Made by a program: the position numbers and the translations under genes. A stretch of 20,154 nt of DNA. Origin: an uncultured Alcaligenaceae bacterium. Lineage in GTDB: Bacteria > Pseudomonadota > Gammaproteobacteria > Burkholderiales > Burkholderiaceae_B. The stretch covers positions 1-20,154 of the forward strand of contig CALEQZ010000048.1 in NCBI GenBank assembly GCA_937908115.1, given 5' to 3'. Under the pieces are notes generated by a model that did no database searches, was not told where the DNA came from, and saw only the letters and a program-made list of their open reading frames with translations. Below are positions 1 to 6,819 of the stretch, piece after piece. Each line of letters opens with the position of its first letter. Positions within the stretch are counted from its first letter, which is position 1.

Positions 1-1169
1 TGCGCCCGGGCGACGGCGTCATCCACTCGTGGCTGAACCGCATGCTGCTGCCCGATACGGTCGGCACGGGCGGGGATTCGCACACGCGCTTCCCCATCGG
101 CATTTCCTTCCCGGCCGGCTCGGGCCTGGTGGCCTTTGCCGCGGCCACCGGCGTGATGCCCCTGGACATGCCCGAATCCGTGCTGGTGCGCTTCAAGGGC
201 AAGATGCAGCCCGGCATCACGCTGCGTGACCTGGTCAACGCCATCCCCTACTACGCGATCAAGCAAGGGCTGCTGACGGTGGCCAAGCAAGGCAAGAAGA
301 ATGTCTTCTCCGGCAGGATCCTGGAAATCGAAGGTCTGCCCGACCTCAAGGTCGAACAGGCCTTCGAGCTGTCCGACGCCTCGGCCGAACGCTCGGCCGC
401 GGCCTGCACGGTGCGCCTGAACAAAGAGCCGATCATCGAGTACATCCAAAGCAACATCGTGATGCTGAAGTGGATGATCGCCAACGGCTATGAAGACCAG
501 CGCTCGATTGCCCGCCGCATCAAGGCGATGGAAGCGTGGCTGGCCGATCCCAAGCTGCTCGAGCCCGATGCGGACGCCGAATACGCCGCCGTCATCGAGA
601 TCGACCTGGCCGAGATCACCGAGCCCATCGTCGCGTGCCCGAACGACCCGGACGACGTCAAGACGCTGTCGGAAGTCGCCGGCGCCAAGATCGACGAAGT
701 GTTCATCGGCAGCTGCATGACCAACATCGGCCACTTCCGTGCCGCATCCAAGCTGCTGGAAGGCAAGCGCGACATCCCGGTCAAGCTGTGGGTGGCGCCG
801 CCGACCAAGATGGATGCCGCCCAACTGACCGAGGAAGGCCACTACGGCGTGTTCGGCACGGCCGGCGCGCGCACGGAAATGCCGGGCTGCTCGTTGTGCA
901 TGGGCAACCAGGCCCAGGTGCGCGAAGGCGCCACCGTCATGTCGACCAGCACCCGCAACTTCCCCAACCGCCTGGGCAAGAACACCAACGTATACCTTGG
1001 CTCGGCCGAACTAGCGGCGATCTGCTCGCGCCTGGGTCGCATCCCGACCAAGGAGGAATACATGGCCGACATGGGCGTGATCAACCAGAGCGGCGACCAG
1101 ATCTACCGCTACCTGAACTTCGACCAAATCCCCGATTACAAGGACGTGGCCGATTCGGTGGAGGTGTAG
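1..1169 (+). CDS. acnB: Aconitate hydratase B, C-terminal part (5' end outside window)
   Basis: AcnB interconverts citrate and isocitrate in the TCA cycle, and in many beta-proteobacteria also serves the 2-methylcitrate cycle. It is cytoplasmic and carries a [4Fe-4S] cluster. The reading frame is open from base 3 and gives 388 residues to the TAG at 1167-1169. The catalytic core is recognisable: a GGDSHTRFP block near the left edge, then GSCMTNIGHF, whose Cys codon is at 714-716, and MPGCSLCMGNQ, with Cys codons at 888-890 and 897-899. By alignment with E. coli AcnB these three cysteines are the cluster ligands. The N-terminal HEAT-like and swivel domains lie outside the window. Nothing in this part is broken. 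An intrinsic terminator follows 30 bp after the stop. The identity is secure; only the missing N-terminus limits the entry. Confidence 0.97.
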   Translation, partial: RPGDGVIHSWLNRMLLPDTVGTGGDSHTRFPIGISFPAGSGLVAFAAATGVMPLDMPESVLVRFKGKMQPGITLRDLVNAIPYYAIKQGLLTVAKQGKKNVFSGRILEIEGLPDLKVEQAFELSDASAERSAAACTVRLNKEPIIEYIQSNIVMLKWMIANGYEDQRSIARRIKAMEAWLADPKLLEPDADAEYAAVIEIDLAEITEPIVACPNDPDDVKTLSEVAGAKIDEVFIGSCMTNIGHFRAASKLLEGKRDIPVKLWVAPPTKMDAAQLTEEGHYGVFGTAGARTEMPGCSLCMGNQAQVREGATVMSTSTRNFPNRLGKNTNVYLGSAELAAICSRLGRIPTKEEYMADMGVINQSGDQIYRYLNFDQIPDYKDVADSVEV

Positions 1170-1198
1170 GCCGACGCGCGGAAGATCCGCCAGTCGAA

Positions 1199-1225
1199 CG
1201 GGGGCCGGCAAGGCCCCCGTTTTTC
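1199..1225 (+). terminator. Intrinsic terminator of acnB
   Basis: A perfect 8-bp stem, CGGGGGCC pairing with GGCCCCCG, encloses the 5-nt loop GGCAA. A T-rich run (TTTTTC) starts at 1220. It lies 30 bp after the acnB stop and before the convergent CoA-transferase gene. The T run is on the plus strand only, so it serves acnB and probably not the opposing gene. Confidence 0.9.
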
Positions 1226-1325
1226 TTTCGCGCCGCCTGGCCGGCCACAGGACAGGCAGGCATGACAGCACCGGCGCGCAACGGCCTGGCGCCCGGCGCC
1301 GCGATTGCCGAAGGGCCCGGTGGCG

Positions 1326-2585
1326 TCAGATGATGCGCCTGGCTGCCAGGTCCGCGAGCTGCGCCTCGCCCAGCCCCAGCCGGGCCGACAACACCTCGCG
1401 CGTGTGCTGGCCCAGCTTGGGCGCCGCGTGGCGATAGGTGACGCGTGCCTCCGAAAACTTCACCGGGTTGGCAACCCCGGGCACGGTCCGTCCATGCGCA
1501 TCGGGCATCTCCACGCGCATGCCGCGGTGGCGGATCTGCGGATGCTCGAACACGCCCCGATAGTCGTTGATGCGACCGTTGGGCAGTCCTTCTTCCGTCA
1601 GGCGGTCGAGCCAATGCGCCGAGTCCTGCTCCAGGAAGACCGGCTCGATTTGCGGGATCAGCGTATCCCGGTTGACGATCCGGCCGCTGCCCGTGGCGTA
1701 CCGCGGGTCGTCGGCCAGGTGCTCGCACCCTATCGCCCGGCAGAATCGTTTCCATTGGGTATCGTTGCCGGCGGCGACGATAATGTAGCCATCCCGCGTG
1801 CGGAACACCTGGTAGGGCACGAGCGCGGGATGCGCATTGCCGTAGCGCTTGGGCACGTCTCCGGTGACCAGGTGATTGAACGCCAGGTTGGCGCCGAAGG
1901 CCGTCATGCAATCGAGCAGCGCCAGGTCTATGTATTCGCCGCGGCCGGCCCTGGCCCTTCTCATGAGCGCGGCCAGTATCGCGCTGGACGCATACATCCC
2001 GGTGATGATGTCTGCGATCGCGATGCCCACCTTCTGCGGACCGCCGCCGGGCAAGTCGTCGCGCTCGCCGGTCACGCTCATCAACCCGCCTTCGCCCTGG
2101 AAGATGAAGTCGTAGCCTGGACGGGAAGCGTACGGACCAGTCTGGCCATAGCCCGTGATCGAGCAATACACCAAGCCGGGATTCAGGGCCCGCAGCGAAG
2201 CCTGGTCCAACCCGCGGCGCGACAGGTCGCCGACCTTGAAGTTTTCGATCAGCACGTCGGCGCTGGTGGCCAGCGCCTTGACGATGTCCCTCCCCTCTTC
2301 GGTGGAAATATCGACGCAGACGGATTTCTTGTTCCGGTTGGCTGCGGCGAAGTAAGTGGAATGGCCGTGGACGCCGTCGTCGCCCGGCATCCACGGCGGC
2401 CCCCATGCGCGGGTGTCATCGCCGCTGCCGGGACGCTCCACCTTGATCACTTCGGCGCCAAAGTCCGCCAGCATCTGCGTGCACCACGGACCCGCGAGGA
2501 TGCGGGTCAAATCCAGCACCACGATGCCGTCCAGGGGGCCTGCAGGCATCTCCCCTGGCATCATCTCGTCATTCGGGTTGGACAC
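1326..2585 (-). CDS. CaiB/BaiF (class III) CoA-transferase
   Basis: A predicted cytoplasmic enzyme that moves coenzyme A between carboxylic acids. The 419-residue length is normal for the formyl-CoA transferase/CaiB family. Family marks are the N-terminal LDGIVVLDLTRILAGPWCTQ block, GAEVIKVERPGSGDDTR, VLIENFKVGDL, and IADIITGMYA at about 190-199. The Asp of that last motif (Asp192) aligns by eye with catalytic Asp169 of Oxalobacter formyl-CoA transferase. The start chosen is a GTG at 2583-2585, preceded by AAGGA about 5 nt upstream; in-frame ATGs a few codons later are alternatives. The start overlaps the end of the upstream Bug remnant by 17 bp, which suggests translational coupling in the ancestral operon. 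The acid substrate is unknown. An enoyl-CoA hydratase remnant upstream points to an acyl-CoA degradation pathway. The gene looks intact although its operon partners are broken. Confidence 0.9.
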   Translation of the reverse strand: MSNPNDEMMPGEMPAGPLDGIVVLDLTRILAGPWCTQMLADFGAEVIKVERPGSGDDTRAWGPPWMPGDDGVHGHSTYFAAANRNKKSVCVDISTEEGRDIVKALATSADVLIENFKVGDLSRRGLDQASLRALNPGLVYCSITGYGQTGPYASRPGYDFIFQGEGGLMSVTGERDDLPGGGPQKVGIAIADIITGMYASSAILAALMRRARAGRGEYIDLALLDCMTAFGANLAFNHLVTGDVPKRYGNAHPALVPYQVFRTRDGYIIVAAGNDTQWKRFCRAIGCEHLADDPRYATGSGRIVNRDTLIPQIEPVFLEQDSAHWLDRLTEEGLPNGRINDYRGVFEHPQIRHRGMRVEMPDAHGRTVPGVANPVKFSEARVTYRHAAPKLGQHTREVLSARLGLGEAQLADLAARRII

Positions 2586-3297
2586 CGGCTTCCTTCAACG
2601 TCTTGGCATAGGTTTGGAGCTGTTCTTCGATGAACGCCTGCAGCTCCTGCGGCGTGGAACTGGCGGGCAGGAAGTTCTGCCGGCTCAGCCGCGCCAGGAC
2701 ATCCTGCCGTTTCAAGACTTCGGCCATCGCGTCCGACAGCCGCTGCACGATGTCGGCGGGCATCCCGGCCGGCCCTTGTAGCGCCGCCCACGACGCCACG
2801 GAGAACCCGCGCACGCCCGCCTCCTCCATGGTGGGAACGTCCGGATAGGCAGGGCTTCGGCTGGGCAGCGTGGTGGCCAACATGCGCAGCTTTCCTTGCG
2901 CGACGTACTGCCCGGCGGTGGTCGGGGTGCCTATCATCAGTTGCACGCGATTGGCCACGAGATCGGCCATGCCGGCAGGCTCGCCCTTGTAGGGAATCTG
3001 CACCATGTCCACCTTGGACAGCGCGAGTATTTGCCCCACGGCAACGATGCCGGTCGGGTTGCCCGTGGCATAGTTCAGCTTGCCTGGCCGCGCGCGGGCA
3101 TAGTCAAGCAACTCGGGCAGCGTCTGCACGGGCACGGTCTCGTTCACGTACAAGAAGAAGGAATATCGCCCCACCATGGAAATGCGCGAGAAGTCGTTCA
3201 GCGGGTGCTAGGGCGGCGACTTCCGCATGGCCGGCACCGCGCAAAAGCCATTGGTGGACATCAACAGCGTGTAGCCGTCAGGCGCGGCGCGCGCCAC
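2569..3297 (-). pseudogene. Bug-type solute receptor (TctC family), 5'-truncated and with internal stop
   Basis: Bug proteins are periplasmic binding proteins of the tripartite tricarboxylate transporter type and bind small carboxylates or amino acids. About 240 codons of the usual 320 remain. The homology begins with VARAAPDGYTLL near 3297 and runs through QIPYKGEPAGMADL and YPDVPTMEEAGV to TLKEAGVQPE at the stop. Two lesions are visible. The signal peptide and first lobe are missing, replaced by the start of an enoyl-CoA hydratase gene in another frame. The codon at 3208-3210 is TAG, between SPP and HPLNDF, where the family usually has Tyr (compare PYDP..DF). An ATG at 3175-3177 opens a 202-codon frame, but its product would lack a signal peptide and half a lobe. 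It is almost certainly non-functional. Confidence 0.9.
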
Positions 3298-3610
3298 CTC
3301 CAACCGCGGCGATCACCGGTTTACCCATCCGGTACAGCGCCTCGTGCATTTCGTAGTAGAAGACCTCGATGAGGCGCCGCAGCTGCTGGCCGTCATAGTC
3401 CAGGGCGACCTTCAGGTCCACGCCAGCGGAAAAAACCGTCGGCAGCGCGCTGGTCAGGATCACGGCCCGGGCCTGGTCATCGTGGCGGGCGCGGTGATAG
3501 GCATCGACCACCTCGCGCGCCAGCTGCATGTTTATCGCGTTGACCGGGCCGCGGTTCATGGTGATCTCCGCCACGCCCTCCACCACCTCGTACTCGACGA
3601 ATTGCGCCAT
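3278..3610 (-). pseudogene. Enoyl-CoA hydratase/isomerase, 3'-truncated by deletion
   Basis: The N-terminal 110 residues of a crotonase-fold protein, whose family normally hydrates enoyl-CoA or performs related acyl-CoA chemistry at about 260 residues. Visible blocks are VAEITMNRGPVNAINMQ (first strand and start of the CoA site), VILTSALPTVFSAGVDLK (the oxyanion-hole segment, usually ..FSAGaDL) and ALYRMGKPVIAAV. Straight after IAAV, where NGxAxGGG should follow, the sequence runs into the Bug gene in another frame and stops at TGA 3278-3280. The start at 3608-3610 has an AGGAGG site 6-7 bp upstream, so translation initiation was intact. The second oxyanion-hole segment, the catalytic Glu region and the C-terminal helices are all missing. 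It probably led the operon now ending with the CoA-transferase. Confidence 0.88.
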
Positions 3611-3730
3611 CGACTGCCTCCTGTTCTTCGTGTTCACCCGCTGCCCCCGCCCGGGCCATGCATGGACTGCCGCCTCTTTGGGCGCCTGTCTCGGGGCGAT
3701 AATGTGCCGCAGCCGCAATCGCCGAGTCCA

Positions 3731-3766
3731 ATACCGTTGGCGGAATGCGCGATACGTCGGCCGTAT
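3731..3766. promoter_or_regulatory. Two candidate LysR-type boxes between divergent genes
   Basis: Two T-N11-A motifs occur 21 bp apart, or two helical turns. The downstream one is a clean dyad, ATAC-GTCGGCC-GTAT (3752-3766). The upstream one, ATAC-CGTTGGC-GGAAT (3731-3746), shares the left half-site. They sit between the divergent LysR and enoyl-CoA hydratase remnants, where LysR regulators normally bind. The regulator that would read them has lost its HTH domain. Confidence 0.55.
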
Positions 3767-3822
3767 GGCGCCGCGCTGCGCCTTGCCCTTCCCTGCCCTG
3801 GCACCGAGACATGATCGCTGGA

Positions 3823-4385
3823 ATGGAACTGCGCGCTTCCAGAAAGAATTCCCCGGCATGGCCTTGCAGCTGCAGGAGCTGAGCACGTCGGACCAAATCC
3901 CGGCGCTACAGGCCCGCCAGATCCACTACGGGTTCGTGCACAGCAGCGCGCTGCCTGCCGGCATCTCGTCGCGCGTACTGATGCGCGAACCGTTCCTGCT
4001 TTGCCTGCCGGCCCATCACCCGCGTGCCGGATCGCGCAGCGCGAAGCTCAGCGAGTTTCGCAACGAGCCCTTCGTCCTGTTCTCGCGGGCATTCTCGCCT
4101 TCGTATTACGACCAGGTGGTGGCCCGCTGCCTGGCCGCGGGCTTTCACCCTCACATCCAGCACCAGGTTCGCCATTGGCTGACCGTGCTGGCCTGCGTGG
4201 CCAGGGGGATGGGCATTACGCTGGCGCCGCGCGCGCTGGCCAAGGCCGACTTTCCCGGCGTCAGTTTCGTACGGATCGAAGCCAGCCCAGTGGAATCCGT
4301 CGTTTATGGGGCATGGCTCAGCGACGACGACAACGTCATCCTGCCCGCCTGGCACCGCATCGTGGAGGAAGAGGTCACCGCTTAG
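3823..4385 (+). pseudogene. LysR-family regulator lacking its DNA-binding domain
   Basis: About 180 residues of the LysR effector-binding domain are readable from RFQKEFPGMALQLQEL (around 3834) to the TAG at 4383-4385. Typical blocks include QIPALQARQIHYGFV, REPFLLCLPAHHP, LTVLACVARGMGITLAPRAL and a C-terminal IVEEEV. The RFxKEFPxxxLQLQEL opening resembles BenM/CatM-like regulators of aromatic or acyl catabolism. The winged HTH (about 90 residues) and linker are missing. An ATG at 3823 starts MELR, the classic LysR N-terminus, and the sequence then jumps into the effector domain one frame off after CGC at about 3834. This reads as an internal deletion of some 250-300 bp. A longer open frame running through the junction from 3528 has no family similarity before the junction. 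No functional repressor or activator can be made. Confidence 0.88.
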
Positions 4386-4800
4386 CCTCGGCGCACCCCG
4401 GCAGGTCGAGGCCGCGTTTGCCTGGCGAGCGGGCGTCGCCCGCGCCGGACGGTTACATAATGACATATATTTGTAGATATATGGCAATGTATTTCCAACT
4501 GCTATATATTCTCAGCCGCACAGCAACCGGCAGCCCTTGCATCGCCTGAACGCAGCTGGCCTCTTGGACGGGTCGTCCGCTCTCCTTGTGATTCGTTGCG
4601 ATTCCGACAAGCCGTCCGCGCTTGACGCGGTGACGGCACTGGTGGCAACGGCATGGCAGCTGGCCGCCTGATGCTCGGATAGCACTGCCTGCCCTTCGCC
4701 CGGCGCTTGGCGGCGGCAGGGTGACACGCCTTGCCTGGCAACCAGGGTCCACAAACCCGCGACCGTGCACATTGGCATTGCCGGATCGGATCGGAGGGGC
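4386..4800. other. 415-bp non-coding stretch upstream of sensor gene
   Basis: No convincing gene is seen here. Just after the LysR remnant there are weak hairpins, GCCTCG/CGAGGC (4385-4412) and GCGGGC-GTC-GCCCGC (4429-4443), without T runs. An AT-rich island at about 4452-4512 stands out sharply from the GC-rich background and contains the dyad listed separately. The remainder, 4513-4800, is GC-rich and has no recognisable signal apart from the Shine-Dalgarno of the next gene. Confidence 0.6.
4454..4491. repeat. AT-rich interrupted inverted repeat
   Basis: CATATAT (4464-4470) and ATATATG (4477-4483) form a perfect dyad around TTGTAG. Outer arms TACAT (4454-4458) and ATGTA (4487-4491) also match. 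The element is about 310 bp upstream of the CHASE sensor gene and 70 bp after the LysR remnant. It could be an operator with an embedded promoter. Confidence 0.6.
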
Positions 4801-6270
4801 ATGACGAAGGTGGATGCAGAACGCGATCGCTCCAGGGAGCGCCGGATACAGGCGGCCATTGTCGCCGCCGCCTGCGCGCTCGTGCTGGTGGCCTGTGCCC
4901 TCGTGGTCAGCTGGCTGGTGCGCGACGCCAACCTCCGGCGCGTCCAGGAATTGCACGAAGCGTCAACCCAATACGTGGCCAAGCTTCGGCGCATGCTCGA
5001 TGGCTACATTGCCTCCAACCAACACCTGGCCGCCTTCGTCGGCGCTAGCCCGGACATCACCGAACAAAGCTTTCATCGCTATGTCCGGGCCGCCGACCCG
5101 TTCCGGCGCCTGGCTGGCCTGGTTTCCATGGGCTACCTACCGCGGGTGCCGGCTGCCGAACTGCCCGCATTCGAAGCGCGGATGCAAAAGGACATGCCCG
5201 GTTTCCGGGTTTGGGGCAACCCCTTGTCGGCCGGCGTCCATTATCCGCTGGCCTATGCCATCAACCCCAAAGAAAGCGGGTGGGTCGACGAGCTCCGAGG
5301 TTTCGACTACGCGTCCATCATCGAGCGCGAGGCGGCCATCGACGAGGCGGTGCGACTCGGCAGGCCGCGCGCCACGCTGCTGCACCTGGGCATGTCCAAC
5401 CGCCCGGAATCGCGCGTCGTCCTGCTCTTTACCCCGGTGTTCAAGCAGGATGGGCCAGGACCGGCCAGTCACTACGCCGGCGCGCCCGTCCAGGGCGTCG
5501 TGTTCTCCATCCTGCTCGTGCACGAACTGTTCGCCCGCGTCCAGCACGGACTGTTCAGCGACGACCTCGACATCGAGGTATTCGAGAAATTCGTCCACCC
5601 GGCCACGCTGATCTACGGCGACGCCATGCGAGGCACCGGCGAGCATCCGCGGCCGCCCCTAGTCCGCAGGGACCTGCTCGATTTCGCCGGGGTGCAATGG
5701 CTGGTTTTCCTCTACCAGAAGCACCCGCCTTCGGCTACCCAGGTACTGGCGCAGCACCTGCCCAGCGTCATCATCGGTATCCTGCTCAGCCTGCTGGCGG
5801 GATACGTCGCCTTCAAGTTGTGCCGTCGCTACAGGTTCTTGGCCGAGGGTGCCTGGCAAGCCGAAAAGTTCGCAGCGTTTTTCAACAACCATCCGTTCTC
5901 GGTCTACCTGCTCGACCGCGAGCGGCGCTTTACAGCCGTCAACGCGCATACCGCCAAGGAGCTCGGCGTCTCGCGCGAGGCGCTCGTGGGCATGCCTGTC
6001 GAAGCCTTCCTGGACCCCGAGGATGCTCGACGCACCCGATGCCACTTCGAACAGGCAATCCAGGGACAGGCAGTGTCCTACCGCACGCGCGTTCGCGCAG
6101 CCGACGGCATGGACAGTTTCCTGTCCATCGTCCTGGTGCCGATCACCATGGAAGGCAAGGTGTCCGGCATCCTCGGCATCGCCCAAAACATCACCAAGGA
6201 AAGACACGCACAAGAGGAATTGCATCGCTCGCGCCCGACGCTGCAGCTGGTGCTCGACCACCGTGCCTAG
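4801..6270 (+). CDS. CHASE-PAS membrane sensor, truncated (former diguanylate cyclase)
   Basis: This frame encodes 489 residues from the ATG at 4801. GGAGG lies just upstream with a short spacer; a GTG at 4765 is an alternative start. The layout is: TM1 at about 17-39; a periplasmic CHASE-like sensor domain at about 45-300, with a GLVSMGYLPRVP block and a GFDYAS segment typical of CHASE; TM2 at about 322-342 (VIIGILLSLLAGYVAF); a PAS domain at about 352-470, opening FFNNHPFSVYLLDRERRF and ending GIAQNITKERHAQEELHRSR; and an abrupt TAG at 6268-6270. CHASE proteins sense small extracellular ligands and pass the signal to a cyclase or kinase. Here the output is missing. Remnants of a second PAS and a GGDEF domain follow in other frames, so this is the front of a broken diguanylate cyclase. 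A membrane-bound sensor without output could still be made. Confidence 0.75.
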   Translation: MTKVDAERDRSRERRIQAAIVAAACALVLVACALVVSWLVRDANLRRVQELHEASTQYVAKLRRMLDGYIASNQHLAAFVGASPDITEQSFHRYVRAADPFRRLAGLVSMGYLPRVPAAELPAFEARMQKDMPGFRVWGNPLSAGVHYPLAYAINPKESGWVDELRGFDYASIIEREAAIDEAVRLGRPRATLLHLGMSNRPESRVVLLFTPVFKQDGPGPASHYAGAPVQGVVFSILLVHELFARVQHGLFSDDLDIEVFEKFVHPATLIYGDAMRGTGEHPRPPLVRRDLLDFAGVQWLVFLYQKHPPSATQVLAQHLPSVIIGILLSLLAGYVAFKLCRRYRFLAEGAWQAEKFAAFFNNHPFSVYLLDRERRFTAVNAHTAKELGVSREALVGMPVEAFLDPEDARRTRCHFEQAIQGQAVSYRTRVRAADGMDSFLSIVLVPITMEGKVSGILGIAQNITKERHAQEELHRSRPTLQLVLDHRA

Positions 6271-6484
6271 ACTGGTCTTTCGGAAGGATCTCGGCGGCGT
6301 GTTTGGTGGCGTCAAGCGCGGCTGCTGGAACTGGCGGGCCTGTGCCATATCGACGAGATCGTGGGCAAGACCGGCCGCGGCCCGATATGCGCACGCCCCA
6401 CGCCCGATGGCCCTGATGGACTTCGACATCGACCGGTTCAAACCCATCGACGACACGTACGCGCAAGCGCAGGCGCTACGATAG
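6263..6484 (+). pseudogene. Frameshifted PAS and partial GGDEF remnants of the upstream cyclase
   Basis: After the sensor frame stops, related coding continues in shifting frames. VPRLVFRKDLGGVF (from 6263, frame +2) matches the start of a PAS domain of the type VPqlVFWKD..GvFlG. ELAGLCHIDEIVGKT (about 6328-6372) returns to the original frame and continues the same PAS. MALMDFDIDRFKPIDDTY (6407-6460, frame +2) is the opening of a GGDEF domain, close to the usual LxLxDLDrFKxiNDtyGH. It ends at TAG 6482-6484 before any GGDEF signature. At least three frame changes and the loss of the cyclase active site are needed to explain this, so the ancestral gene was CHASE-PAS-PAS-GGDEF, perhaps longer. 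Confidence 0.8.
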
Positions 6485-6819
6485 CGTCATGCACGCTGCT
6501 GTCCTGCGTCGATCATCCGGCCGTGCCAGGCGGCGCTGGCCATGCTGGACAGGCGTTTGGCCTGCGGCCGCATTGCGCCGACGGGGCAGACGCCGACATG
6601 GCCTGGGCGCCTTGCAACACCGTCGCGCAATGGAACGCGCCGCCAGACTAGCCGGACGACGAGCGCAACGTCGTGCGGGTCTTGGTAATGCCGTAACGAA
6701 CCGGTGACACCTCAGACATTTCGTTGCATGCCCGTACGCGCCGGCCAAAGCCCCCGTGCGTAGAATCGTTCGCCATATGCCCGGCGCGGGCATGATCACG
6801 ACCAAAGGAGCGAGCAAGC
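6485..6819. other. 335-bp stretch without a supported gene
   Basis: The first half, to about 6655, is GC-rich and probably more eroded cyclase sequence. A short run GADADMA in one frame faintly recalls the end of GGDEF domains but is too little to call. From about 6660 the base composition relaxes into the 5' region of the permease gene. No clear -35/-10 pair was found; TAGAAT at about 6761 could be a -10 element, but no good -35 is placed before it. Confidence 0.5.

Noticed and set aside
1081..2406. Long minus- and plus-strand open frames overlapping the CoA-transferase (up to 442 codons)
   Set aside because: Their composition is rich in Arg, Pro and Gly, they have no motifs, and they shadow a gene with clear family blocks.
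3528..3822. Upstream extension of the LysR frame to an ATG at 3528
   Set aside because: The extra 98 residues overlap the opposing hydratase gene, show no HTH or family similarity, and run through the regulatory region. The frame is open by chance.
4525..4672. An open stretch before 4672 giving a protein-like tail (LHRLNAAGLLDGSS and on to a TGA)
   Set aside because: It has no start codon or ribosome site, an in-frame stop lies upstream in the AT-rich island, and no family is recognisable. High-GC DNA often gives such tails.
4620..4740. Possible riboswitch in the leader of the sensor gene
   Set aside because: A CCTGCC/GGCAGG hairpin exists, but no conserved riboswitch core could be recognised, and the gene does not belong to a typical riboswitch regulon.
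6485..6660. Possible last part of the GGDEF domain (GADADMA run)
   Set aside because: Only a few residues match and no frame holds a continuous domain, so the pseudogene was not extended past 6484.
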